A stretch of 55,789 bases of DNA from Aculops lycopersici (GCA_015350385.1 WNKI01000004.1:470254-526042), one strand, 5' to 3'. Positions 11,452-22,700 are shown, counted from the stretch's first letter. The notes: a model not told the origin generated them from the sequence alone. Translations and numbers: made by a program.

Positions 11452-12423
11452 TCACAAGCCGATGAAAAAGAACACCAAGACAAAGGGAAAGGTGAGGAGA
11501 AGTACAATGGTTCCCATAAATCTGTTTCGGTCAGTGTCAAACAGTTTCCTCATTGTAAGATTGAGTCTTGCTTTCCCATTTAGCCCACCATTCAGCGCTT
11601 GTAGGCCGGCAGGTGGTTGGTAGTATTCTGTCTCTAGCATATCGAGTATTACCTCATTCTCATTTGGATTCATGTAGACATTTGTCACGGGTCTAGTTAA
11701 ATTATTAAACACTTCCGACGCATTGAAGCCCTTGGGCGAGAGGCCGGGGGTGTCGTCTTCGTCGCCAAAGTGATCGTATAGCGCATTGTTGACTATTTGG
11801 GTGTTTTGGGTCCCGTTTGAGTTTGCTGATGCCGCGGCATTTGTGGCCACAACCACCTGACTCTTGTCGAAGTGGATCTCGCTGGTGTCGTTGTCATTTA
11901 ATCGTTCGTATTTGGAGGTGCCATTCAGATTGTGATTGCCATTCGCAGAGGAGAGCATAGAAGCTACGGCGGCGCTTGCCGTCTGACTACTTGGAAGGGT
12001 GATACCATGTCTATTAAAAACCTTCTGGCCCCATTCTGTGTCATCGAGTTCATTTGTAAACTTTTTGATCTCCTCTCGACATTCGGCAATGAGTTCTCTC
12101 GCATCATATAGTTCATCTTTGCTTATAGAACCCGGAGTAGAAGTTGAATTATCTGCGCTATTTGTTGTCAGGTTTGTTAAAGATGCAGTCAATTCTCTAG
12201 AATTTATCAACTCTTCCAAATCCTGACAATCCCATTCAACGGACAATAGGCGAGTCTTGAATTTTTTCGTTATATGGTCCACCTCTCGTTTGGTTAATTG
12301 GGTTGGATTCTCGCGATTTGCCGCCAGCCATTGACTTCTTTGGCTTCGGGCGTTAGCTAGCGAAGCTTCGAGTTCACTTTTGGCCCGCAAAAATTGCTTA
12401 TAACTGTTCGTCGATGTGGACAT
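11452..12423 (-). CDS. Syntaxin-6-like tail-anchored protein lacking a SNARE helix
   Basis: A 323-residue frame. Residues 6-130 resemble the N-terminal three-helix domain of syntaxin 6/10, including the LLSVEWDCQDLEEL block (SIEWDLEDLDE in the vertebrate protein). KYERL at 171-175 matches the position and type of the YGRL trans-Golgi sorting signal in mammalian syntaxin 6. A C-terminal hydrophobic anchor at 303-322 (TIVLLLTFPFVLVFFF) ends the chain, as in a tail-anchored SNARE. The stretch 180-300, where the SNARE helix should lie, is Asn/Ser/Pro-rich, has no heptad pattern and no ionic-layer Gln in context, and contains proline and glycine. No other frame on this strand supplies the missing motif. 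It may be a diverged syntaxin 6 or a decoy or adaptor built from its N-domain. Confidence 0.65.
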   Translation of the reverse strand: MSTSTNSYKQFLRAKSELEASLANARSQRSQWLAANRENPTQLTKREVDHITKKFKTRLLSVEWDCQDLEELINSRELTASLTNLTTNSADNSTSTPGSISKDELYDARELIAECREEIKKFTNELDDTEWGQKVFNRHGITLPSSQTASAAVASMLSSANGNHNLNGTSKYERLNDNDTSEIHFDKSQVVVATNAAASANSNGTQNTQIVNNALYDHFGDEDDTPGLSPKGFNASEVFNNLTRPVTNVYMNPNENEVILDMLETEYYQPPAGLQALNGGLNGKARLNLTMRKLFDTDRNRFMGTIVLLLTFPFVLVFFFIGL

Positions 12424-12509
12424 GACTCACTGGTTTGCTGTATCAATGACCAATATTTCATGAAAGTATCTCATATTGGACCTGGAAAATAAGTCAATTG
12501 ATTTTTTCC

Positions 12510-12514
12510 TCTCG

Positions 12515-12548
<34 letters not shown>

Positions 12549-12551
12549 TTC
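12510..12551. repeat. CT microsatellite
   Basis: Near-perfect CT dinucleotide run upstream of the syntaxin-like gene. On the other strand it is a GAGA tract of the kind bound by GAGA-type factors in arthropods; that role is not shown here. Confidence 0.8.
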
Positions 12552-13022
12552 TCCCTATGAGTCGTTTTTTACTGGTTGAGCTATTAATCAATTCAGTAGC
12601 TCAGCCAAAACAATATGCAACTTGTTTTCTCTCTCTATCTCCCTAATATTGACGCACTTCCATTGGAAGCGGCGCCAGTGGTGGTGGTGATAAAACTTGT
12701 GTTTGCACATGAACTTTCTCCCCCTCCATTGACTAAACTGTTATTATCGCATATGAAATAGTGTATCGATTTGAGATGAACAAATTTCCGGCTCAATACT
12801 GATTTTCTGTCAATACATCAACACTCAGAAAGAGATATACGATGATGAGACTGCGGCACTAGGCAGCGACTAGCGGTAGCAGCCAGCGGTTGCAACTTTG
12901 CTGCGAGCGAAGCCAGTTGGCACCACTGCAACAAACACAACAACAAAAAACTTCGCGGTTCGCTTGCGCCATGCAAAACGCGCGCTAACGTCACACGGTC
13001 TGTCACACACCAAGAGAAAACT

Positions 13023-13057
13023 TCATGTCCATGTCCATGTCCATGTCCATGTCCATA
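13023..13057. repeat. CATGTC hexamer tandem repeat
   Basis: About five to six copies of CATGTC in a row. It produces apparent His-Val or Met-Asp repeats in translation. Confidence 0.85.
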
Positions 13058-13522
13058 TCCCATACATACAAACACACATACACATTTTCATACACCACAG
13101 AGTTCAAATGCAATTTGAAGTCTCTGCACAAGTGAAGATACCAATGATAGGTTGGCATGGTGCAGCAAAATAAAGCCAATGGCAATGGTAGAGCATGCAA
13201 ACTCGCAAGCATTTCCCAGTCACATATCCACTGAACAGCTGATTTTTCTAGCAAAACAACACACTTTGCGTCATGTTCACTTCACAGCGATTCGTCATTC
13301 CTCTCATGACGAACAACCGAATCTCGGGAGATTTCGTCGATCGTGAGATCCAATGAGTTACATTACATATTGGTTAGTTTTATTTTATTTTAGCAAATAA
13401 CTTGGGGAACGTTCTATTTTCATTATTGTTATTGATAATAACAACTACAAAAAACAAAAAATCGCAACTACACAATTTGAAAAAAAATCACGATAACCTG
13501 GCTTCATTAGATAACAAATCAC

Positions 13523-14374
13523 ATGGAGTTGCCTCATCTGGGAAAGAATTGTGCTCTGAAGCAATGCAACCAATTGGACTTTTTGCCTGTTAAATGTGAC
13601 GCCTGCTTTGAAACCTTCTGCCTGGAACACTACCAATATGATAAACATACCTGTGAAAAGGCACGGAACAAAAACGTTCAAGTGCCCGTCTGTCCACTAT
13701 GCTCCGAGCCTGTGCCTGCGGGTCGGGGTCAGGGGAACTTGTCACCCGACGTTGTGGTCTCGCAGCATATTGATCAATATTGCACACAAAACAATCTCAT
13801 GAAACAGCCACCCCAAAAGCCAAAATCAAATTTGCAATCCTGTAACTTCAAGTCGTGCAAACAAAAGGATCTGATCTATCTCGAGTGCCTGGATTGTAAG
13901 TCCAAGTTCTGCATTAAACACCGACACCCAACTGACCATCAGTGCACCGGACCACCGAGCCGGGCGGCAAACTTGGCCCAGAATTGGAACTCGTTCAAGG
14001 GATCCTGTTCGACCAGCGCCACGTCAAGTTTCGAAGTGCTCAAGAGTAAAGCTCAGCAAATCAGCAAATCTGGTCAAGCTGCCCTGAATAGATTGGGACA
14101 AAGTAGAAATTCAAGACAACAACCGCAAGCAGGAACTAGTGGGACTAATCAAATTGTTAACTCGCTACAAGGCAACATGACGGAGAGCGAGGCCCTAGCC
14201 ATGGCACTAAATGCATCTAAACTCAACGGTCAACTGCCGCCAGAAACATCTGATAACCAACAGCAACACGATGAAGACTTGGCCTTGGCTCGTGCTCTAC
14301 ACGAGAGTCAATTGATGGCCACGAGAAACGCAAACTCACGAGCCCAATCCAAGGACACCTGTGTCCTGAGCTAA
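13523..14374 (+). CDS. ZFAND2: AN1 zinc finger / UIM protein of the ZFAND2 (AIRAP) family
   Basis: ZFAND2 proteins bind p97 and the proteasome and help clear ubiquitinated or mistranslocated proteins. The 283-residue frame has two AN1 zinc fingers, at about 10-44 (C..C..CDAC..C..H..H..C) and 107-141 (CNFKSC, CLDCKSKFC, HRHPTDHQC), with an extra CPLC pair at 57-60. Two ubiquitin-interacting motifs follow at about 219-235 (SEALAMALNAS) and 250-266 (DEDLALARALHES). It ends in CVLS, a CaaX box. This groups it with the prenylated ZFAND2B/AIRAPL type rather than the shorter arsenite-induced ZFAND2A. Single exon. Confidence 0.92.
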   Translation: MELPHLGKNCALKQCNQLDFLPVKCDACFETFCLEHYQYDKHTCEKARNKNVQVPVCPLCSEPVPAGRGQGNLSPDVVVSQHIDQYCTQNNLMKQPPQKPKSNLQSCNFKSCKQKDLIYLECLDCKSKFCIKHRHPTDHQCTGPPSRAANLAQNWNSFKGSCSTSATSSFEVLKSKAQQISKSGQAALNRLGQSRNSRQQPQAGTSGTNQIVNSLQGNMTESEALAMALNASKLNGQLPPETSDNQQQHDEDLALARALHESQLMATRNANSRAQSKDTCVLS

Positions 14375-15525
14375 ACGACCACCTAACAACCTATCCAAGT
14401 ACATAACATTCATCACGCAATTTTTCTACGCACCAAGGTAACGGTTCTTTTCACCAATCGATAAACTTTCAGCTTACTCACCTTTCCAAGTGAAAACTAT
14501 CTTTGTTTGCCTCTGACTTGAGTATAAAGGTTGATATCTGAACAGTATTTAGGTAGCTCAAAGCTGACAAGTTTCTCTTGATTCGACTTCCGCTTTACTG
14601 GCTTCTAGTTTTCCGACTTTCAGTTATCTGAATTTTACTTTTGATTAGATGGTAAAGACCATCTCTGAGAGTTTTCAGAATTTGCGGCCTTTGCTCGAGT
14701 TAGTTTGGTGAAATATTTGCCAAGATTGGAAATGCAAAAGTGATTTGTTTGAAACGACTCAAAACTTCATTCCCAACTAGCAAGCTGGCATCGTAAAAAT
14801 TCTGTTCGGTTTAGATCATTATGAAACTTGAAATACTACTTAGCTGCAACAGGAACCTGTGTGCGAGAATATTTCTCTATCTCAAAATAACAACCTGTTG
14901 AATCCTCGCTCGCTTGCCCATGCGCTGTCTTGCCAGCGGCGGTCGTTCGCAATTCAGTCGCTCATTTGGGTTTACCTCTTTCCACTTGTTAAGACAAGAC
15001 CACTGCGTTTACGCATTGGAGCGAGCCACCGAGTATAAATGATGCCCAAGTCTCGAGTCGTTGGGACAATGAGAGAAAAAGATCCTTGGCTCCTAGTAGT
15101 TGGCGAGTTGCCATTTGAATACAGCAGCCTTAGTGGCAGCGGCGATGTAGAGGACAGGCTTCATGGTCACGCCTATGAAACGGTCAGTAGCCTTCGTGCT
15201 CGAGTCAGTCGAAGAGTTGCTGGCGAGATTGTTATTGTTTGCGCAAAATTTAAAAGAGCAAATCGCCTCGGCCGCTGTAGCTGTTGTAACAAGTCGAGAT
15301 GAAACTCATTTACCTGGAAGCGAAACGGACGGAAAATTTTTGTCTTCACTGGTGTAGTTAAAAAGAATTTTCGGATTTCAATGGAGGAAAAGAGAGAGAG
15401 AGAGATACAGTTGCTCATTGTTATACATTTGGCCGTCGCCGTCGTCGTCGTCGTTAGCGCCTTACTATTTGAGGATTACGCAGGGGTCTATTTTACTATT
15501 ATGCACAATCAATGCGCGATTCGAA
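14375..15525. other. Intergenic region after the ZFAND2-type gene
   Basis: Shared 3' flank of the ZFAND2-type gene (+) and the serine protease (-). TATA-like boxes occur at about 14522 and 15033 and a CGT triplet run at about 15434-15453. The frame after the second TATA box (15039-15302) shows no recognisable domain, so I do not call it a gene. Confidence 0.5.
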
Positions 15526-16776
15526 TCAACCCAAACACTGCGCTTGGATGTCGGAAATGAGCGAGGGAACTCGCGTATAGACGCCCACCCAACCGACTTT
15601 TGATGTGCCATCGCAACCCACGGATCCGTAGCTAACCAAACCAACCACTGTCCAACGTTTGTGAGCTCCAAGGCAGATGATTGGTCCGCCTGAGTCGCCG
15701 CCACACGAGTCGCCTGGTGCATTGAACTTGGTAAAACAATGCCGACTTCTATCTTGTTCACTAATACCCCAATTGGATCTAGCGCAACTCACCTCGGTGA
15801 CTCGCATCTTTTGTAATATTGGCTTCCATTGGCCCTGGTTCCTCTGAGACACAACTCCCATGCCGACCACAAAGCACATGGCCTTCGTAGTATCAATTGG
15901 CTCGTAGGGCAAACAGGCAGGCCTAACATTGTCACTAAAAGCAACGTTCTGGGGTAACGTCAATACTGCCCAATCGTTTTGAGTCGCATAGGTGTCGCTA
16001 TAACCATTTGCGCGGCAAATGTGCGATGCTCTCATTGTCATCTCACCGGGATCCTTGTGATCTCTATTGTAATCGGCCAAAATAACCTCCATTGCATTGG
16101 GCGATATAGTTTGCTTTGTCTGAGGATTTACGACACAATGGCCAGCAGTTAGCACGTGCCTGTCGGAAATCAAAACCCCGCCGCAAACTCCCATACTTCC
16201 GCCACCATGATGAATGCTAAGCCGAACATAATGTGGCCACTCGCCAGGTAGAGAGTCTTCGCCGTTTACAATATAACCGGCTTGGCTTCCTCTTGGCGTC
16301 AGTCGATTCATTGCGGCTTCGCCGCATTGTTGCCTAAAGTTGCAAACATAACCTGAGCAACTTTCCGGCTTACTTAAATCACGAGTCATCTTTGGCGCCG
16401 GTATCCTGGTACGTCTTCGCCTCTTACTGTGCCTTTTTCTCGACTTTTGCTTTGCTCTAGATTTCACCTTAGATTTACCATTTTTTGCCCTCTTTCCAAC
16501 CTTTGCAACCCGATTTTCAGTGTCAAGCTCGTCGTCGTCGTCGTCGTCGCTTTCCGTCGTCAGATCTACATAGTCACTGGGAGGTTCTGATGCAAGATAT
16601 TTCTCTAACTCATCAGTTAATTTGCTATCTTCAAGCAACGATTCCAGTGACCTATCGAGCTCATGAGTAGTGGTGCAGTTACAATCCTCCTCATCCGCTT
16701 GCTCCTGAGACCAGACTAGATTTGATGTCAGTGCTAGGAGAACCACAATAGTGGTCCAGAATATCGAATGTGTCAT
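15526..16776 (-). CDS. Secreted trypsin-like serine protease (S1) with long propeptide
   Basis: Starts at MTHSIFWTT (ATG at 16776; an in-frame TAA lies just upstream), giving 416 residues. A signal peptide covers about 1-23. A long propeptide follows: an acidic run of six Asp near residue 80, then a strongly basic stretch at 95-128 (RKRHSKRRRR) that a furin-type enzyme could cut. The S1 domain begins at IVNG (about 169). The catalytic triad is complete: His213 in TAGHC, Asp268 in NDWAVL and Ser362 in GDSGGP. Asp356 sits six residues before the serine, predicting cleavage after Lys/Arg. The residue before IVNG is Tyr, not the usual Arg/Lys, so activation would need a chymotrypsin-like or other enzyme. 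The domain resembles arthropod clip-type haemolymph proteases, but no clip domain is clear in the propeptide. Confidence 0.9.
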   Translation of the reverse strand: MTHSIFWTTIVVLLALTSNLVWSQEQADEEDCNCTTTHELDRSLESLLEDSKLTDELEKYLASEPPSDYVDLTTESDDDDDDELDTENRVAKVGKRAKNGKSKVKSRAKQKSRKRHSKRRRRTRIPAPKMTRDLSKPESCSGYVCNFRQQCGEAAMNRLTPRGSQAGYIVNGEDSLPGEWPHYVRLSIHHGGGSMGVCGGVLISDRHVLTAGHCVVNPQTKQTISPNAMEVILADYNRDHKDPGEMTMRASHICRANGYSDTYATQNDWAVLTLPQNVAFSDNVRPACLPYEPIDTTKAMCFVVGMGVVSQRNQGQWKPILQKMRVTEVSCARSNWGISEQDRSRHCFTKFNAPGDSCGGDSGGPIICLGAHKRWTVVGLVSYGSVGCDGTSKVGWVGVYTRVPSLISDIQAQCLG

Positions 16777-17056
16777 AATTGACAATTAATCGCAAATCTG
16801 CTAGCCGGTCTAGTATTTTGGCTCTGCCGTTTACTAGGCGGCCAAAGTCAACAGGTGCGCGAATTGAGCCTCATTGAGTGAGTACCACGAAGTAACTCGA
16901 AACTCTCGAGCGAGAGTCACTTGAGTTTATTGGACTAGACTCTGTTTATTCAAAGTCTTAAACTGTTGCAAGCATTTTCTATTCCCAGCCAAACGCGAAC
17001 AGTCAACTCCACCAAACAACGCGACTGGGACGAGAGATCATAGAGTCGGCAGATGA

Positions 17057-18778
17057 CTAGTTGGATTTATTAGAGTAACCTGAGACACTCCAAGCTGTAG
17101 ATGGAAGCGATTGTAGTCTTCGAAGTTTGTTGCCACCCCATTGAAGCCATATGAAGCCGAAGACTACACAAACTGCGCATTCAATATAGTAGCCATCCAA
17201 TAGAGTTGTACATTCATTGTTACAAACAGTTTTTGGAATTCCACTGGTAGAGTTGGACATCGAGCTCATAGTTGAGTTCGTTGACAATATTGTTGAATTT
17301 GATTTCGTGCAAAGTTCCGTGCAACTTTGGACAGTTAACTTATCAACCAACCAGAGTGATGCAGTCGAAGGCCAATTGCCGCCCAAATTTGTGATTGTAT
17401 TCAATAGAGTCATATAAGTGCCACCAATAGAGGGATCACTGACGGCAGCGTGGAATGCCATTAGGGCAACGAAGATGGAATATACAGTGATTTGGTGTAG
17501 GGCATAGATGAGAACTAGCATGAAATAATAAAAGAACGGGAATGTTCCGTCGATTAGTTTCAGCGAGGGAGTCCAGTAGACTACCAGGGGAAATATAAGA
17601 CCAAATAGAAGTCTAAATGGGTAGGCCTTGATTAGGAGGTCAAGCGGTCTAGGGCCACAGGTAATACGACTGATTGCCCAGGGCAGGACGATTTGTAGCG
17701 GTACCATAGGAACTGCCAACAGGGCGAGATTCTCCTTATGCACTCCAGCCTCGACCAGTTTTAACCCCGATACCGCATCTGGTGCTGAAAATCCAATCTT
17801 GCAGGTCAATAGTACTAGAGCGAACAGCTTAAAACTGGGCAACTTCATAATTTTGTATAATAGCGAGTATGTCTCACGAACACTGAGCTCTCTTTCCATC
17901 GTTTCCAAGTCCTCGTCGTCGGTTAGTGATTCATTTGTCTTATCATCAGAGTCTTGCCTATTGTTATCACTATGCTTTCGTCTCTGCGTCAAGCGAACTT
18001 GGACCTCCGGGTCGTACTCATCTTGGGCAGTGATGGGGTTATTTTGCTGTTGAGTTTGTTTTTCACTTTTAAATATTGCAACTAATATGGTGACTACGAG
18101 AAAGACAACCCCGCAATGATATAGAAATTCATCGAATGTTACAATACCATCTTTAGACTGGTTGGCGGCCGATCTTATGTACTTATTGCTAAAGTCCGCT
18201 GACTCTAGGGCTAGGAATATAACGTTTCCAATGAAGAAACCAGCAGTTTGGCCGGCAGTGTTGCAAGTCGAGGCGTAGCCAACGTTACGCCGTGACAACA
18301 TGGTAAGAGCCCAGCCATCCACCGCGATATCTTGGGTTGCAGCTAGAAAGTTCAGCATCAGAAATATGAAAGTCAATAATTGAATGTCGGGCTTGTCGCC
18401 GCTAATCGGGTCGTTGGCAAGTAGGGACTTGACTGTCTTGGACAGAACCAACATGAAGATTCCTATACCTAACTGTATCGGCACGAGCCATGATTTCCTT
18501 CTTCCCATGCGACGCCAGAATACCGCATCCACAATAGGCGCCCATAGAAGCTTCAAGCTGAAGGGCCAGGTGACAAAACTGAAGAGAGCCTGTTCCGAGT
18601 AGCTGACTTTTCGATTTTGCAGTAGCAATGGAACGGCGGCACTTAGACCGATTGGAATACCCTGAAGGACATAGAGTAGAACTAGGAATGCAATGTTTCC
18701 ATAATCGCCCTTGAGATTGCTTAATGTATCGCTTTTAACACCTTTTGTTCTGGAACTTGTGCGAGTTTCGCCGGCCAT
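17057..18778 (-). CDS. SLC33A1: Acetyl-CoA transporter 1 (SLC33A1)
   Basis: SLC33A1/AT-1 carries acetyl-CoA from the cytosol into the ER lumen, where it supplies lysine acetylation of secretory proteins and ganglioside acetylation. The 573-residue single-exon frame is close to the human length (549). It shows the family's opening block (NIAFLVLLYVLQGIPIGLSAAVPLLLQ), the KLLWAPIVDAVFWRRMGRRKSWLVP loop, the TQDIAVDGWAL motif and the STCNTAGQTAGFF motif. About a dozen membrane segments are visible. A charged cytosolic loop at about 245-300 is longer than usual and a Ser/Thr/Asn-rich luminal loop lies before the last helix. It is divergent from CHD1, with the starts 935 bases apart. Confidence 0.95.
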   Translation of the reverse strand: MAGETRTSSRTKGVKSDTLSNLKGDYGNIAFLVLLYVLQGIPIGLSAAVPLLLQNRKVSYSEQALFSFVTWPFSLKLLWAPIVDAVFWRRMGRRKSWLVPIQLGIGIFMLVLSKTVKSLLANDPISGDKPDIQLLTFIFLMLNFLAATQDIAVDGWALTMLSRRNVGYASTCNTAGQTAGFFIGNVIFLALESADFSNKYIRSAANQSKDGIVTFDEFLYHCGVVFLVVTILVAIFKSEKQTQQQNNPITAQDEYDPEVQVRLTQRRKHSDNNRQDSDDKTNESLTDDEDLETMERELSVRETYSLLYKIMKLPSFKLFALVLLTCKIGFSAPDAVSGLKLVEAGVHKENLALLAVPMVPLQIVLPWAISRITCGPRPLDLLIKAYPFRLLFGLIFPLVVYWTPSLKLIDGTFPFFYYFMLVLIYALHQITVYSIFVALMAFHAAVSDPSIGGTYMTLLNTITNLGGNWPSTASLWLVDKLTVQSCTELCTKSNSTILSTNSTMSSMSNSTSGIPKTVCNNECTTLLDGYYIECAVCVVFGFIWLQWGGNKLRRLQSLPSTAWSVSGYSNKSN

Positions 18779-19713
18779 CTTTTTTCTCCCTTGACTTTAG
18801 TTGTCTTGACGCTTGTCTTGTATACCAATCTAATTAATGTTTCTTATGTTAGTGTGATTGATCCAACATCTATATCTTGTAAATAAATAAAATAAGTTAA
18901 TAATTTGTCTGGTAATGAACGGGATTGATGATAAATATGTTTGATATAATTGTAGTTTACATCAAATCAGCTGATGATTTGACATGTTGTTCGCTGGTCT
19001 TAATTCTTTCCGATACACTCGTTGACAGTTAATTTGCAAATCAATCGAACGAGCATCCAGGCGCTAATTTTGAATTATAGTAGGAGTCTATAGAACTTCG
19101 TAAAAAATATCAAAACAGGAGAAAATGTCGCAAAAATTTAGACAATTTCTCTACCAAACACGGTAGAAGTCCAAATTTTGTGACGGACCTGCGCTAGATT
19201 GGCGAAATAAAAGTTGATTACTGTAACTTCGAATACAAATATCGATGCAGCCGCTCAAGTGCTGCCGCCGGCGGCCGCTGTACTGGACTCCAAAGAAAAT
19301 TTAGAGATAACTGAAAGAGAGATAAATATAAGGCAACGCCACCGTCGAGTCGACAACGACGACGATAATGGAAGCTTGTGAATTGAAACGACAACGGCGG
19401 CACTTTTCAGGCAGCGTGCGCAACTCAACGAGCCCAAATAAAAGCAAGAGGGAAATTTGCTCATCATCGTGGTGTTTTGGCCTTGCGATTTGTTATTGTT
19501 ATTATTATTAAAACTACAAAACTATATTACTCTCACCTATCATATAACATCAAAAAAACAACTATCGAACACTCAAGGTGCAGAAGCTTGAGCTAGTTTA
19601 GGGCCACGGCTAGTTGGCCTTCAAATTGAGACCAAAAGCGGACACCAGAGTGAGGAGATTAGAGGGCACACCTACCCAAAGTAGAATCCGCAATCCTTTC
19701 GATAGGTTGATTG
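18779..19713. other. Divergent intergenic region SLC33A1 / CHD1
   Basis: Holds the promoters and leaders of both genes. An in-frame stop sits directly before the CHD1 start codon. I see no further gene or strong motif. Confidence 0.6.
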
Positions 19714-22700
19714 ATGGCCCGAAGTAGCAGGAGCAAGCGTCAGGCTGCTGCCAATGTTAGCTACAAGGAGCAGTCAGACAATGAGGATAGCGATACCACC
19801 ATTGAGGACAACGATTGGTCCTCGCGTCTACAACCAGATGGAACCTATCAGGACAATTCGGATAACTCAAATCAGCAAATTTCGCAACACCAAGATGGTG
19901 GCGATGGAGGCTGGCAAAATGCCGATGAAACTACCAGTGGATCTGATTTAAAAACAATTGAGAAAATATTAGACCATAGGATTGGGAAAGTGGGTGCCAC
20001 GGGCGAAATGACGACAGTTTATAACATCGAAATACATGGCGATCCAAATTTAGATAATGATCCATCCAAATTGGAATCTAATCAGAAAGAACTGCAATTT
20101 TTGATTAAATGGAAATCGCAATCTTATTTACACAACTCCTGGGAGAGTGAGAAGACACTCCAGGAGTTGAATCCAAAATGTATCAAGAAGATTGAGTTCT
20201 ATTGGAAACGTCAAGAAGACCTCAAGGCTTGGAAGAAAAAATCCTCGCCAGAGGATGTGGAATATTATGATTGCCAGGAGGAGATGGCAGATGAACTGCG
20301 ACAGCAACACATGCTGGTTGAACGGGTGATAGCTCATAATCCTTATGTCAGAGAGGACAACAAACCGTCTATTGAGTATTTGTGTAAGTGGCAAGGCCTA
20401 CCTTATAGTGAATGCACCTGGGAGGATGGCGAGATTGTGGAGCGAAAGTTCAGCAAGAAAATTGAAGAGTACCACCAGAGACAGAAGATTCCCACAAAGA
20501 TGTGCAAGGTCTTAAGGAATAGACCTAAATTTGTTGCTATAAAAGAGCAACCACCATATTTAGGCGGTCATTCAAGAATGAATGAAAACAACTCTAACAT
20601 TAGTAGCAACAACAACACCACTAAATCAAGCGTCGTTGCCGAAGACGAGAACGCTGAAGAAAGTGACGATGATAAAACTGAAACAGGTAGTAGCAGTAGC
20701 AGCGGTAGTAGTAGCGGCGATTCGAGTAGCAGTGGGAGCGGTAGCGGAAGTAGTAGTGGTAGTAGTTCCAGCGGAAGTGATAGCGACGATGATGACAAGA
20801 CACTAGAAAGCTCATCTGAAAGTGTCAACGGAAACGATGGGAGACATAAACAGGGCAACAAAGATAAGCTAATTGATCAAGACCAAGTACAACAGAAACA
20901 AAGCTGCAACAATAACACCTCGAATAATAATATAAGTAATAATAACAACAATAGCAAGGAACCACTCGAGACATCAACAACAGCCACAACAACAAGTGCC
21001 CAAACTGATGAGGAGCAACCACCTGCCCTCGAATTACGTGATTATCAACTCGATGGGCTAAACTGGCTTGTGTATTCCTGGTGCAAGCAAAACTCAGTTA
21101 TCCTAGCAGATGAAATGGGTCTTGGTAAAACTATTCAGACTATCGCTTTTATGTCTTATTTATTTAATGAACACAATCTATACGGCCCCTTCCTCCTAGT
21201 CGTCCCATTATCTACTTTGAACTCCTGGAGACGAGAGTTCGAGATGTGGGCACCCGAAATGAATGCAATTGTTTACCTAGGTGATGTCAACAGTAGAAGC
21301 ACAATTAGAAATTATGAATGGACTCATCAACATAATAGTAGACTGAAATTTAATGTTCTATTAACGACATATGAAATTTTGCTCAAGGATAAAAGCTATC
21401 TGAATTCTATCAAATGGGCAGTGCTAGCTGTGGATGAGGCACATCGACTGAAGAATGTCGATTCATCATTATATAGATCTCTATTTGAATTTAGTACCCA
21501 TCATAGAGTACTCATTACCGGTACGCCGTTACAAAACTCGCTCCGTGAATTGTGGGCCCTATTACACTTTATTATGCCAGCAAAATTTCCCTCCTGGTCC
21601 GAGTTCGAGTACGAGCATCGAGATTCGGCAAACAAAGGTTATTCCAAGTTACACAAACAACTTGAACCCTACCTATTGAGACGTGTTAAGAAGGATGTCG
21701 AAAAATCACTACCATCAAAAACTGAACAATTACTGCGTGTAGAGATGACATCTATTCAGAAACAATACTACAAATGGATTCTAACAAAAAATTACAAAGC
21801 TTTAGCGAAGGGACTCAAAGGAAGTCTTTCTGGTTTCGTCAATATCATGATGGAATTGAAGAAATGCTGCAATCATGCCACACTCATAAGACCAACAGAT
21901 GAATTAAATCATCTGGATTCCTTGACTCGCCTTATTAGGGGGAGTGGTAAATTATTATTATTAGACAAATTATTATGTCGCTTAAAAGAGACTGGCCACC
22001 GAGTATTGATCTTCTCACAGATGGTTAGGATGTTAGATATTTTGAGCGATTATTTAACATACAGACGTTTCTCATTCCAAAGATTAGATGGGTCCATTAA
22101 GGGTGAAATTAGACGGCAAGCACTAGACCATTTCAATGCCCCCGATTCAACTGACTTTTGTTTCCTATTATCAACGAGAGCCGGTGGCTTGGGTATTAAT
22201 CTGGCAACTGCCGACACGGTGGTCATCTTTGACTCAGATTGGAATCCTCAAAACGATCTCCAGGCACAAGCCCGTGCCCACAGGATTGGCCAAAAGAAAC
22301 AGGTCAACATTTACAGGTTGGTAACCAAGAATAGTGTTGAGGAAGATATCATAGAGCGAGCCAAGAGGAAGATGGTCCTAGATCATTTGATTATCCAGCG
22401 GATGGACACAACGGGTCGCACGGTCCTGTCTAAAGATGCGGCTTCTGGCGCATCAACCTCAACAAACTCTTCCCTCTCAAACAAGGAAGAGCTAGCTGCC
22501 ATCTTGAAATTTGGTGCCGAAGAATTGTTCAAAGAGGGTGATGTAGATGGTGACGAGGAACCTCACCTGGATATTGATGAAGTGCTTAAAAGAGCAGAAA
22601 CTCGAGAGGAAGCTCCATCTATGGCCAACGATGGTCTATTGTCAGCCTTCAAGATTGCAAGTTTTGACTTCAACGAGGAGGAAGATGTAGCCGTGACACC

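Larger units (their letters stand above)
12424..13522. other. Divergent intergenic region with microsatellites
   Basis: Lies between the syntaxin-like gene (-) and the ZFAND2-type gene (+). It holds a CT run at about 12510-12551 and a hexamer repeat at 13023-13057. The His- or Met/Asp-repeat frames seen here are translations of the hexamer repeat, not genes. Confidence 0.6.

Noticed and set aside
12818..13254. Frames with His-Val or Met-Asp repeats
   Set aside because: They are translations of the CATGTC hexamer microsatellite on either strand.
15033..15302. TATA box followed by an 87-residue frame
   Set aside because: The spacing from the TATA box to the ATG leaves almost no leader, and the translation has no recognisable feature.
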